In this document: positions 23,273 to 31,538 of the stretch, piece after piece
How the letters are laid out: every line of letters begins with the position of its first letter
Position numbering within the stretch: the stretch's first letter is position 1
Source of the DNA: Rhizobium sp. Q54
GTDB lineage: Bacteria; Pseudomonadota; Alphaproteobacteria; UBA828
NCBI GenBank assembly: GCA_945892755.1
Contig: CAMDDO010000028.1
Location: forward strand, 1 to 36,945
Direction: 5' to 3'
DNA: 36,945 bases
Position numbers and translations under genes: made by a program
The notes under the pieces: generated by a model
The model's input: only the letters and a program-made list of their open reading frames with translations
Database searches by the model: none
What the model was told of the DNA's origin: nothing

Positions 23273-24451
23273 CTATCGCCTGCCCGGCGTGACCGCATAG
23301 CGCCGCACGAAATCCTCATTGATCGTGACGCCGAGGCCCGGGCGGTCGGGGATCGTCATTTCGCCATTCGTGACGGTGAATTGTTCCTTGGGCAATTCGA
23401 ACAGCAGCGGATTGGCGCCGAGCGAATATTCGAGAATGGTCGCGGCCGGCGAGACCGCGCAGACATGCAAGCCGGCCGCGAAATGCAGCGGCCCACCCCA
23501 CAAATGGGGCGCCAGCCTGATTTGGTGCGTTTGCGCGAGCGCCGCGATCCGCATGGTCTCGGTGATGCCGCCACAGATCGCGGGATCGGGCTGGAAGATA
23601 TCGACCGCGCGCAAGGCCGCGAGCTCCTGGAAATCGAAGCGGGTAAACTCGCATTCCCCGGCCGAGATCGGAATGTCGGTCGAGGCGCGCACCTCGGCCA
23701 TGCCGAGCTTGTTGTCGCCGGTCACCGGCTCCTCGAACCAGGCGAGCCGACAATCGGCGACCTCGCGCGCAAAGCGCTTGGCCTCGGGCACACTATAGGT
23801 GCCATGTGCGTCGGCCATGATATCGACCTGATCACCCAGCGCCTTGCGCGCCGCCTTGACCCGCTTGACCGAATCCGCGACCTCGCCATCGCCGGTGCCG
23901 ACCCGCATCTTGACCGCCTTGAAGCCGCCGCGATCGATGTAGCCTTGGAACTGCTCTCCGATGGATTCGGCGGGCGCCCAACCGCCCGAGGCATAGGCCG
24001 GCAGCGTGGCGTGCGTGCGCCCGCCCAGAAGCCGCCAGACCGGCACGCCGAGCGCCTTGCCGTTCAAGTCCCAGAGCGCCATATCGATCGCGCCGATCGC
24101 CGCGATATGAATGCCGCGCCGGCCGAGGATCGGGAAGCTGCGCCCACGCGCCAGCGCATAATGCGCGCGCGGGCCGTTATAGAGTTGTTCCCACAGGCGC
24201 ACGATGTCGCGCGCGTCCTCGCCGATCAGTTGCGGTCCGAATTCATCGTTGACGATCGCGGCGACGCCGGCATTGTTGCCTGCGCTCGCGACCGAGGCGC
24301 GGCCCTCGCCATGGCCGATCAGGCCATCATCGGTCTCGACCGTGATCAACGTCGTGTCGAAGGACGCGATCACGCCGAAATCGCTGCGATGCTGCCGCTC
24401 CTTCGGAATCGGCACATGCAGCCAGACGGCCTTGACAGATTTGATGCGCAT
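23273..24451 (-). CDS. Mandelate racemase/muconate lactonizing enzyme-family (enolase superfamily) dehydratase
   Basis: A 392-residue enolase-superfamily enzyme. The capping domain is at the N-terminus (MRIKSVKAVWLHVPIP...). In the barrel, the base-bearing strand is K181-M-R183, the metal ligands are D214 (MADAHGTYS), E240 (WFEEPV) and E266 (SAGECEF), and H316 (APHLWGG) is the likely second base. This is the pattern of mandelate-racemase-type sugar-acid dehydratases that remove a proton next to a carboxylate. The substrate is likely a sugar acid or similar hydroxy acid, but cannot be read off the sequence. It lies 18 bp after the LLM gene. Confidence 0.9.
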   Translation of the reverse strand: MRIKSVKAVWLHVPIPKERQHRSDFGVIASFDTTLITVETDDGLIGHGEGRASVASAGNNAGVAAIVNDEFGPQLIGEDARDIVRLWEQLYNGPRAHYALARGRSFPILGRRGIHIAAIGAIDMALWDLNGKALGVPVWRLLGGRTHATLPAYASGGWAPAESIGEQFQGYIDRGGFKAVKMRVGTGDGEVADSVKRVKAARKALGDQVDIMADAHGTYSVPEAKRFAREVADCRLAWFEEPVTGDNKLGMAEVRASTDIPISAGECEFTRFDFQELAALRAVDIFQPDPAICGGITETMRIAALAQTHQIRLAPHLWGGPLHFAAGLHVCAVSPAATILEYSLGANPLLFELPKEQFTVTNGEMTIPDRPGLGVTINEDFVRRYAVTPGRR

Positions 24452-24469
24452 GATGGTGCTCGGTCAGCC

Positions 24470-25573
24470 CTATTCCGCCGCGTCCTTCCAGCCGATTTCG
24501 GCGCGCAGTCGTGGCATCAGCTCGCTCGGGATCAGTTCCATATGGCGGCGCCAGAGCGGCTTCGGCACCCAATCGTGATGCGAGACGATGAGGGTCTCGA
24601 ACGGGCCCGATTGGTCGCGGAACGCCGCGATCTTTTTCGCCACCGTTTTCGGGCTGCCGGCATGGACCATGGTCCGGATGCAGTATTCCTCCGTGACCTC
24701 GTCATCCGGCATCGAGGGATCGGTCTTCAGCAGATGGTGGAAGCCGCCATATTTCATCAGCGTGACGATGTAGTGGAAATACCACCAGAGCGCATTCTTG
24801 GGCGTTTTCAAATAGGCCTCGGCCTCGGCGTCGGTCTCGGTGATCAGGAGCGTGCGACCGCAGCGCCATTTCGATCCATCGGGCGTCTTGCCGATCTTCT
24901 TGCGCTCGTCGCAATAATCCTTCCAGTGCCCCATCGCCACACCATCGGGCACGAAATTGGCCGAGATGAAGGTCCAATCGCGGCGCGCGGCGAGGCGCAC
25001 GCTCGATGAATTGGGGCTCATCGCCGGAATCATCACCGGCGGATAGGGCGTCTGATAGGGCTTGCCCATGGTGCCGACGCCGATATCGGGCATCACGTTG
25101 TCCTTGATCTCGAACTGCCAATGCTTGCCCTGCCATTTGTAGGGCGGGTCGTGCGTCCAGATGTAATGGATGCAGTCGATCGATTCCTCGACCATCTCCA
25201 TGCGGTTCTTGTCCAGGAGCTTGAACATTTCGAAATCGGGTGGCGTGGCGCCCGGGCCGATGCCCATCATGAAGCGGCCCTTCGCCATGTGATCGAATTG
25301 CGCGACTTGGCCCGCGACGATCGCCGGATGCTGATAGGGCAGGCAAAGCACGCCCGCGCATAGTTGAATGCGTTTTGTTTGCGGGATCAGCGCCGCCATC
25401 AGCATCAAAGGCGATTGGATCGGCTCCGACGGCAGCGCGAAATGCTCCCCCAGCCAAACTTCGTCGAAGCCGACCTCATCGGCGCATTTGATCACCTCCA
25501 TGTCTTCATTGAGCAGCGTGTGATAGCCGCGTTTGAAGTCATGGATCGGATGCATGAACATGCCGAGCTTCAT
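24470..25573 (-). CDS. LLM-class flavin-dependent oxidoreductase
   Basis: A 367-residue luciferase-like monooxygenase that should use reduced FMN or F420 and oxygen. It begins MKLGMFMHPIHDFKRG, followed by DEVGFDEVWLGEHFALP and FDHMAKGRFMMGIGPGATPPDF, which are classic for the barrel's flavin-phosphate region. HAGSPKTVAKKI and FETLIVSHHDW near the end are also characteristic. The ATG at 25573 has GGGGAG eight or so bases upstream and gives the family N-terminus; the upstream open frame is a shadow of the intergenic region. It heads the four-gene minus-strand operon. Confidence 0.88.
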   Translation of the reverse strand: MKLGMFMHPIHDFKRGYHTLLNEDMEVIKCADEVGFDEVWLGEHFALPSEPIQSPLMLMAALIPQTKRIQLCAGVLCLPYQHPAIVAGQVAQFDHMAKGRFMMGIGPGATPPDFEMFKLLDKNRMEMVEESIDCIHYIWTHDPPYKWQGKHWQFEIKDNVMPDIGVGTMGKPYQTPYPPVMIPAMSPNSSSVRLAARRDWTFISANFVPDGVAMGHWKDYCDERKKIGKTPDGSKWRCGRTLLITETDAEAEAYLKTPKNALWWYFHYIVTLMKYGGFHHLLKTDPSMPDDEVTEEYCIRTMVHAGSPKTVAKKIAAFRDQSGPFETLIVSHHDWVPKPLWRRHMELIPSELMPRLRAEIGWKDAAE

Positions 25574-25802
25574 GGTGCGTTCTCCCCTCGTGCCCGCGCC
25601 CATCCTGGACCGCTTCGGCACCAGCCTCGCGCCGGATCGCGGCCCGGTCAAGCCATGGCGCGTTAGGTCGTCAACCGCTTGCCTTGACTCGCCCGAGGGC
25701 TTTGGGTACCAATACCGGTAAGAGCAACCCTTCGGCAACTGGGGGCAAGAGAGGGTTGACGCGCGGGGCTTCGGTCCGGCGCGCGGGAGGGACGGCACGG
25801 GC
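25574..25802. promoter_or_regulatory. Divergent intergenic region, enzyme operon / ABC operon
   Basis: 229 bp between two divergent starts, so both promoters should lie here. I see no clear -35/-10 pair or operator palindrome, and no regulator gene is nearby. Shared control of importer and enzymes is plausible. Confidence 0.5.
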
Positions 25803-26900
25803 ATGGCGACGCTTCGCCTCGAATGCCTTCGCAAGAGCTACGGACGGGTCAGCGCCCTGAACGGTGTCGACCTCGAGGTTCATGACGGCGAGTTTTTCGC
25901 GCTGCTCGGGCCCTCGGCCGCCGGCAAGACGACCACGCTGCGGGCCATAGCCGGCCTCGAGACGCTCGATGGCGGGCGCGTGCTGCTCGATGGCGAAGAT
26001 CTTACCGAGGTACCGGTCCGCCGCCGCAACATGGCGATGGTGTTCCAGAGCTTCGCGCTTTACCCGCATCTCTCGACCGCCAACAACCTGGCCTACCCCT
26101 TGCGCGAGGCCGGCCTGCCACGCCGCGAGATCGCCAAGCGCGTGCAGGAGACCGCCGAGCTCTTGCGCATTACCCACACGTTGAAGCGCAAGCCCGCCTC
26201 GCTGTCGGGCGGCGAGCAGCAGCGGCTTGCGATCGGCCGCGCGATCATCCGCCAACCGCGCCTCTTTTTGCTCGACGAACCGCTGACCAATCTCGACGCG
26301 AAGCTGCGTCATGCCATGCGCGCCGAGTTCAAGCGGCTGCACCGCGAGCTCAAGGCCACCATGATCTTCGCGACGCCCGATCAGCTCGAGGCGCTCTCGA
26401 TGGGACAGCGCGTCGGTATCTTGCGCGACGGGCGAATCGTGCAGATCGGCACGGCGGACGAGCTTTATCTCGGCCCTCGCGACAATTTCGTCGCGCAGCT
26501 GGTTGGCGATCCGCCGATGAACCTGATCCCCGCGACACTGCGGCGCGACCGGAACGGTGCGCGCCTTGAGCTGCCGTTCGCGGCGATCGACACCGCGCGC
26601 CTGCCGAGCTCGGTCGAAGCCTTTCAGCCGGGCACCGAGTTCCTGCTCGGCATTCGTCCTCACGATTTGCGGCTCGTCGGCGATGACCGGCGCGGCATCG
26701 CCTTCGAAGCCGAGATTCGGCTCGCCGAGCCGCAAGGCGACATCACCATTCTCGATCTTCATGCCGGCGGCGCCGACTTGCGTCTGGTCGTGGCCGAAAT
26801 CGAGGGCGCGAGGCGCACGCCGGGCGAGACCATCAGCCTCGCCTTCGAGCCGGCGCGCACGCGATTGTTCATGAAGGACTCGGGCCTCGCGCTCGGCTGA
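25803..26900 (+). CDS. Sugar-type ABC transporter ATPase 1 (switch histidine replaced by proline)
   Basis: A 365-residue MalK/UgpC-like ATPase for a CUT1 importer. Walker A is GPSAAGKT (36-43), Q-loop Gln is Q82, the signature is a normal LSGGE (134-138) and Walker B is LFLLDE (154-159). The H-loop should read THDQ but reads TPDQ: position 192 is Pro (codon CCC) instead of His. The His helps catalyse ATP hydrolysis. The regulatory C-terminal domain is present from about 245 (TFLLGIRPHDLRL-like). Its partner ATPase at 30447 has the opposite defect. GlpS of the Rhizobium glycerol importer has an equivalent place in a two-ATPase operon. The gene opens the transporter operon. Confidence 0.93.
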   Translation: MATLRLECLRKSYGRVSALNGVDLEVHDGEFFALLGPSAAGKTTTLRAIAGLETLDGGRVLLDGEDLTEVPVRRRNMAMVFQSFALYPHLSTANNLAYPLREAGLPRREIAKRVQETAELLRITHTLKRKPASLSGGEQQRLAIGRAIIRQPRLFLLDEPLTNLDAKLRHAMRAEFKRLHRELKATMIFATPDQLEALSMGQRVGILRDGRIVQIGTADELYLGPRDNFVAQLVGDPPMNLIPATLRRDRNGARLELPFAAIDTARLPSSVEAFQPGTEFLLGIRPHDLRLVGDDRRGIAFEAEIRLAEPQGDITILDLHAGGADLRLVVAEIEGARRTPGETISLAFEPARTRLFMKDSGLALG

Positions 26901-26976
26901 GAGGGTAAAACCGGCCCGAGGCGGGAACGACAAGGCGACTTGGCTTGAGACTGGGCAACACGAAAGGGAGAGGAAC

Positions 26977-28410
26977 ATGTCTTATCTGAAGAAGCTGAGA
27001 GCATCCGTACTGGGCGGCGCGCTGGCGGCGGCACTGGGAAGTGCCTTCGGCGGCATGGCCGCGGCGGAGGACATTACGATCAATATGGCGGCGCCCGACT
27101 GGCCGCCGACCCGCATCATGCAAGATCTCGCGAACAAGGAATACAAGGCCAAGAGCGGCAACAGCGTGAAGGTCGTGCTCGATTTCATTCCATGGCCCGA
27201 CTATTACACGCGGCTCGCCGCTTCGCTCACCTCGGGCGAGAAAAAATACAACATGGCGGTGTCAGATTCGCAGTGGCTCGGCGCCTTCGTCGAGGGCGGC
27301 TATTACCTCAAGATCAACGACATCATCGACAAGGATCCCGAGCTCCAGGCGATCTTCAAGGACCTACATCCCAATCTGGTCGCGGCCTATTCGACCTATC
27401 CGCACAAATCGGCGAACTATTACGGCTTCCCGCAAATGCCAGACGTGCTGGTCAACTACTATCGCAAGGACCTGTTCTGCAACGAGGACGAGCAGAAAGC
27501 GTTCCAGGACAAGATGGGCTACAAGCTGCCCTGCACGCCCGAGGAGATGAACGAGGTCGACTGGAAAATGTGGGAGGACTTCGGCAAGTTCTTCCGCCGC
27601 GCCAAGGGCGACAAGCTCGCCGGCCAGACGCTCGATGACGATTTCTACGGCATCGCGTATCAGGCCGGTAAGGGCTACGACTTCAACTCGATGCAGATCA
27701 ACGGCTTCATCTGGCAATATGGCGCGGACATCTGGGACGAGACCAAGGCACCAAACGGCCAGGCGCTCGGCGTGGTGAACTCCGACACGGCGGTCAAGGC
27801 GCTCGAGCACTATCTCTCGTTGCTGCAATACGCGCCGCCCGTGGCCAAGACCGGCACCATGGACATCTTCAAGACCGACGAGCTTTTCCGCGAGGGCAAG
27901 CTTGCCGCCCACATCGAGTGGATCGGTTTCGCCGAGACGACGATCAACAAGGAGATGTCGAAGGTCGCCGACAAGACCGGCTTCGCCAAGATGCCCGCAA
28001 CCAAGGGCGCCGACGGCAAGATGATCCGCTGGTCCAATATCGGCGGTCAGCCCTTCGTCCTGACCACCTGGACCGAGGGCGCGACGCAGAGCGAGGCGAT
28101 CGAATTCGTCAAGTGGTGGCTCTCGACCCCGGTGCAAACCAAGTTCGCCCAAGCCGGCGGCCAGAGTGGCCTCAAGAGCGTGTTCGCGAGCGCGGATTAC
28201 AATTCGTACCGGCCGTGGAACCACGCCTTCGGGCCGAGCCTCGATTGGCAGAAAGACGTCTGGCACATCCCGGAGTTCTTCGAGCTCCTGGTGCAGCAGC
28301 AGGAAGAGTTCGACAAGGCGATTACCGGCCAGCAAGGCGCCAAGCAGGCGCTCGACAATATCGCGGCGTTCCAGGACAAGACGCTGCGCGAAGCCGGCCA
28401 CATCGAGTAG
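26977..28410 (+). CDS. ABC transporter extracellular solute-binding protein
   Basis: A 477-residue periplasmic binding protein of the family-1 (maltose-binding-like) class. It has a clear Sec signal: basic SYLKKLRAS, hydrophobic core, and cleavage after AAA at about residue 30 (AAA-EDITINMA). Mature features include FIPWPDYYTRLAASLTSG, YGFPQMPDVLVNYYRKDLFCN and SNIGGQPFVLTTWTEGA. Two Cys (about residues 168 and 179) may form a disulfide. It captures a carbohydrate or polyol for the permeases; substrate unknown. AGGGAGAGG lies 6 bp before the ATG. It follows ATPase 1 by 76 bp. Confidence 0.92.
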   Translation: MSYLKKLRASVLGGALAAALGSAFGGMAAAEDITINMAAPDWPPTRIMQDLANKEYKAKSGNSVKVVLDFIPWPDYYTRLAASLTSGEKKYNMAVSDSQWLGAFVEGGYYLKINDIIDKDPELQAIFKDLHPNLVAAYSTYPHKSANYYGFPQMPDVLVNYYRKDLFCNEDEQKAFQDKMGYKLPCTPEEMNEVDWKMWEDFGKFFRRAKGDKLAGQTLDDDFYGIAYQAGKGYDFNSMQINGFIWQYGADIWDETKAPNGQALGVVNSDTAVKALEHYLSLLQYAPPVAKTGTMDIFKTDELFREGKLAAHIEWIGFAETTINKEMSKVADKTGFAKMPATKGADGKMIRWSNIGGQPFVLTTWTEGATQSEAIEFVKWWLSTPVQTKFAQAGGQSGLKSVFASADYNSYRPWNHAFGPSLDWQKDVWHIPEFFELLVQQQEEFDKAITGQQGAKQALDNIAAFQDKTLREAGHIE

Positions 28411-28434
28411 TCGATCGGCGATTTCGCGGATGAG

Positions 28435-28463
28435 CGAGGGCGGCCGCCTTTGGGCCGCCCTCG
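28435..28463 (+). other. Strong hairpin between binding-protein and permease genes
   Basis: CGAGGGCGGCC / GCCTTTG / GGCCGCCCTCG: an 11-bp perfect stem 25 bp after the binding-protein stop. No T-run follows, so it is more likely an mRNA stabiliser or partial attenuator, which lets the binding protein be made in excess of the permeases, than a full terminator. Confidence 0.6.
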
Positions 28464-28499
28464 TGGTCCCGTCATTCGGATAGCCGATTTCGAGATGCC

Positions 28500-29411
28500 A
28501 TGACCACGGTTGCCACGACGAAGCCGGGCTTCTTCGAACGCTTCTTCGCGCGCCATCGCGGGCCGTTGTTGGTTTCGCCCGCGATCCTCGTGCTCGTGGC
28601 GATGAATATTTTTCCGCTGTTCTGGTCGTTCGGCCTGAGCTTTTACAAATACCGAGCCAACCGTCAGGCCGAGCCGGTCTTCGTCTGGTTTGACAACTAC
28701 ATCAAGATTCTTTCCGACCCCGTGGTGTGGTCGCGCTTTCAGACCACCGCCATCTTCGTCGCGATCAGCGTGTTGTTCCAATTGATCGTCGGCTTCTTGC
28801 TGGCGGTCCTGTTCGAAAAGCAATTCCCCGGACGGCGCGTTCTGCTCATGCTTGTGTTGACCCCGATGATGCTGTCCTTCGTCGCGGTCGGTGCCTTCTT
28901 TCGCTACTATTATGAGCCGACCTTCGGCCTGCTCTCGCAGGCGATCAAGGCGATCACCGGCGAGCCGTTCATCATCTTGCAGTCGCCGGCCGGTGCGATC
29001 GGGGCGATCATCTTCGCCGATGTTTGGATGTGGTCGCCGTTCGTCATGCTGCTGGTGCTGGCCGGCCTGGTCAGCGTGCCGAAGCATCTTTACGAGGCGG
29101 CCGAGATCGACCGCGTCTCGTGGTGGCGGCGCTTTCGCACCATCACCTTCCCCTATATCCGCGGGCTCCTGTTGCTCGCCGTGCTGTTCCGCACCATCGA
29201 GACCTTCAAACTGTTCGACGCGGTGTTCCTGATCACCGAGGGCGGCCCCGGCACCTCGACCGAGACCATCGCGGTCTATGTCTACCGCGTCGCGTTTCAA
29301 TATTTCCGAACGAGTGAATCAGCCGCGCTCGGTTATATCTTGTTGTTCGTCGTCGTGGTGCTGACCAACCTTTACCTCTTCTTCGTGCAACGCCGCGCGC
29401 GGGAGACGTAG
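28500..29411 (+). CDS. ABC transporter permease 1 (CUT1, MalF-like)
   Basis: A 303-residue inner-membrane permease with about six helices. It opens with a cytoplasmic stretch, then SPAILVLVAMNIFPLFWSFG and a periplasmic loop (ANRQAEPVFVWFDNYIKIL). The ATPase-docking EAA loop reads YEAAEIDRVSWWRRFRTITFP. GGPGTSTETIAVYVYR near the end is a sugar-permease hallmark. It pairs with the second permease at 29569. Start ATG 28500. Confidence 0.93.
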   Translation: MTTVATTKPGFFERFFARHRGPLLVSPAILVLVAMNIFPLFWSFGLSFYKYRANRQAEPVFVWFDNYIKILSDPVVWSRFQTTAIFVAISVLFQLIVGFLLAVLFEKQFPGRRVLLMLVLTPMMLSFVAVGAFFRYYYEPTFGLLSQAIKAITGEPFIILQSPAGAIGAIIFADVWMWSPFVMLLVLAGLVSVPKHLYEAAEIDRVSWWRRFRTITFPYIRGLLLLAVLFRTIETFKLFDAVFLITEGGPGTSTETIAVYVYRVAFQYFRTSESAALGYILLFVVVVLTNLYLFFVQRRARET

Positions 29412-29436
29412 CGATGCTGTTCGGCACCCCATTCAT

Positions 29437-29530
29437 CGTCATTGCCGGGCTCGACCCGGCAGTCCAGGCCTCTCGCGCGCGGGTGACACCAGGAAAGTCT
29501 GGATGCCCGGGTCTTCGCCCGGGCATGAGG
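29437..29530. repeat. Double-hairpin dispersed repeat inside the transporter operon
   Basis: Arm 1 is ATTGCCGGG/CCCGGCAGT (29441-29463, one G-U pair, loop CTCGA) followed by CCAGG. Arm 2 is ATGCCCGGG/CCCGGGCAT (29503-29526, loop TCTTCG). It separates the two permease genes, so it will be transcribed. Confidence 0.85.
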
Positions 29531-29568
29531 ACAGAAAGAACACCGACCGCGCGGAGGGGCGCCTAGCC

Positions 29569-30441
29569 ATGCGCTTCCGTCGCAAACGCGAAATCGGCAG
29601 AGCGGGGCTGAGACGTAGCCTGGTCGCGACGATCATCAGCCTGATCTACTTCTTCCCGGTGCTCTGGATCATTCTGACCGCGTTCAAGACCCATAATGAC
29701 GCGCTGGCGGTGCCGCCGATTTTCCTGTTCGAGCCGACGCTCGAGAACTTCGTCAGCGTGTTTTCGCGCGCCTATAGCAAGGGCGCGGAGGCGATCGATA
29801 CCGGCTTCGCGTTGTTTTTCTTCAACTCGATCTTCACCGCCGGCACCTCGGTCCTGCTCGCGCTAATCATCGGCACGGTCGCGGCCTATGGCTTCTCGCG
29901 CTATCCGTTGAAGGGCAACGAGACCTACATGTTCATCATCCTGACCACCAGGATGCTGCCGCCCATCATCGTGATCATCCCGATTTTCCTGATGTTCCGC
30001 GTCACCGGCTTCTCCGGCACCTATCACGGCCTGATCCTGCTCTATGCCGCGTTCAATCTGCCGTTCACGATCTGGATGATGAAGAGCTTCTTCGACGAAT
30101 TGCCGCGCGAGGTCGAGGACGCCGCGCGCATGGACGGCTCGTCCGAATGGCACGTCTTTTTCCGCATCTGTCTGCCGCAGGTCAAAGCCGGCATCGCGGC
30201 GACCGCGGTGTTCGGCTTGATCCTGACCTGGAACGAATTTCTGTTCTCGCTTTTGCTCTCGGGCGTCAACACACGCACCGTGCCGGTCGCCATGGCGCAG
30301 ACCATTGGCGGCGATATCGGCGTGCGCTGGGGCTTGCTCGCCGCGATCGAGACCTTGTTCCTGATCCCCGTCGTGCTGGTGACGTTCCTGTTGCAGAACC
30401 AGTTCCTGCGCGGCGTCACCTTCGGCACGATCAAGCGATAG
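29569..30441 (+). CDS. ABC transporter permease 2 (CUT1, MalG-like)
   Basis: A 290-residue inner-membrane permease. TM1 is VATIISLIYFFPVLWIILTAF, followed by a periplasmic loop and further helices including NSIFTAGTSVLLALIIGTVAAYGF, MFIILTTRMLPPIIVIIPIF and LILTWNEFLFSLLL. The EAA loop is EDAARMDGSSEWHVFFRICLPQ. The start is ATG 29569, with GGAGGGG 10-17 bp upstream; the longer open frame upstream crosses the repeat. ATPase 2 starts 5 bp after its stop. Confidence 0.92.
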   Translation: MRFRRKREIGRAGLRRSLVATIISLIYFFPVLWIILTAFKTHNDALAVPPIFLFEPTLENFVSVFSRAYSKGAEAIDTGFALFFFNSIFTAGTSVLLALIIGTVAAYGFSRYPLKGNETYMFIILTTRMLPPIIVIIPIFLMFRVTGFSGTYHGLILLYAAFNLPFTIWMMKSFFDELPREVEDAARMDGSSEWHVFFRICLPQVKAGIAATAVFGLILTWNEFLFSLLLSGVNTRTVPVAMAQTIGGDIGVRWGLLAAIETLFLIPVVLVTFLLQNQFLRGVTFGTIKR

Positions 30442-30446
30442 ACGCC

Positions 30447-31538
30447 ATGGCCGAGATCGAGCTCAGGGGCCTGACCAAGCGCTTCGGCAAGATGATCGCG
30501 GTCAACGCGGTCGACCTCGATGTCGAGGCCGGCGAGGTAATGTGCCTCTTGGGCCCGTCCGGCTGCGGCAAGACGACGACGCTCCGCATGATCGCCGGGC
30601 TCGAATGGGCGAGCGCCGGCGATATCACGATCGCCGGCAAGCGCGTCAACGATCTGAGGCCGGCGCAGCGCGACATCGCGATGGTGTTCCAATTCTATGC
30701 GCTTTACCCAAGCCTGACCGTCGCCGAGAACCTCGCGTTTCCGCTCCACGTCGAAAAGCAGACGCGCGAGCAGATCGCGGCACGCGTGCGGCGCATCGCC
30801 AAGCTCCTGGAGCTCGAGCACGTGCTCGACCGCCTGCCTGGCCGGCTGGCCGAGGGCGAGAAGCAGCGCGTCGCGGTCGGTCGCGCGGTAATCCGCGATC
30901 CGACCTGTTTCTTGTTTGACGAGCCCTTGAGCCGGCTCGACATCGCGCTTCGCCAGGAAATGCGCGGCCAGATCAAGACGCTGCTCTCGGGCTTGAAGCG
31001 CGCGACCGTGATCGTCACGCACGATCAGATCGAGGCGCTCACCATCGGCAATCGGATCGCCGTGATGCGCGACGGCCTGATCGAGCAGGTCGCGACGCCG
31101 CATGACATTTTCGCGACGCCGGCGAACCTCTTCGTCGCCGGCTTCATCGGCACGCCCCAAATGAATTTAGTCGAGGGCACGCGTGCCGAAAACACCGACG
31201 ACCGCCTGGCGCTGAGTGCGCTGGGGCAACGCGTCATCTTGCCGATCGACGGTACGGCGCGGACCCTACCGCCGGTCGGCGAGCCGCTCACCATCGGGAT
31301 ACGTCCCCGCGCCTTCGAGCCGGTGAACGAGACGGGCCCTGACCGGTTCTCGGGCAACATCGACGTGATCGAACCCTTGGGCGCCGAGACGCTTCTGCAT
31401 ATTAGCCTCGGCGACCATGATCTCCGTGTCGTGCTGCCGCGCGGTGCAGGTCTCAGGCCCGGCGACCGGCTCCATGTCCGCCCGCTCGACGGTCAGGTGC
31501 TGGTCTTCGCCGCCGACGGCAGGCGGTTGGCGCCGTGA
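30447..31538 (+). CDS. Sugar-type ABC transporter ATPase 2 (degenerate signature motif)
   Basis: A 363-residue MalK-like ATPase that aligns residue-for-residue with ATPase 1 through position 210. Walker A GPSGCGKT (36-43), Q82, Walker B CFLFDE (154-159) and the switch His H192 (THDQ) are normal. The signature LSGGE is LAEGE (134-138): Ser to Ala and Gly to Glu. The C-terminal TOBE-like part runs from about 240 (EPLTIGIRPRAFEP). In a heterodimer this subunit would give one good nucleotide face and one broken signature. Its stop overlaps the next gene's GTG (GTGA). GlpT of the Rhizobium glycerol importer is a precedent for a second ATPase. Confidence 0.93.
   Translation: MAEIELRGLTKRFGKMIAVNAVDLDVEAGEVMCLLGPSGCGKTTTLRMIAGLEWASAGDITIAGKRVNDLRPAQRDIAMVFQFYALYPSLTVAENLAFPLHVEKQTREQIAARVRRIAKLLELEHVLDRLPGRLAEGEKQRVAVGRAVIRDPTCFLFDEPLSRLDIALRQEMRGQIKTLLSGLKRATVIVTHDQIEALTIGNRIAVMRDGLIEQVATPHDIFATPANLFVAGFIGTPQMNLVEGTRAENTDDRLALSALGQRVILPIDGTARTLPPVGEPLTIGIRPRAFEPVNETGPDRFSGNIDVIEPLGAETLLHISLGDHDLRVVLPRGAGLRPGDRLHVRPLDGQVLVFAADGRRLAP

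Noticed and set aside
23258-25009. 583-codon plus-strand open frame
   Set aside because: Antisense to the enolase-superfamily and LLM genes, which show clear catalytic motifs.
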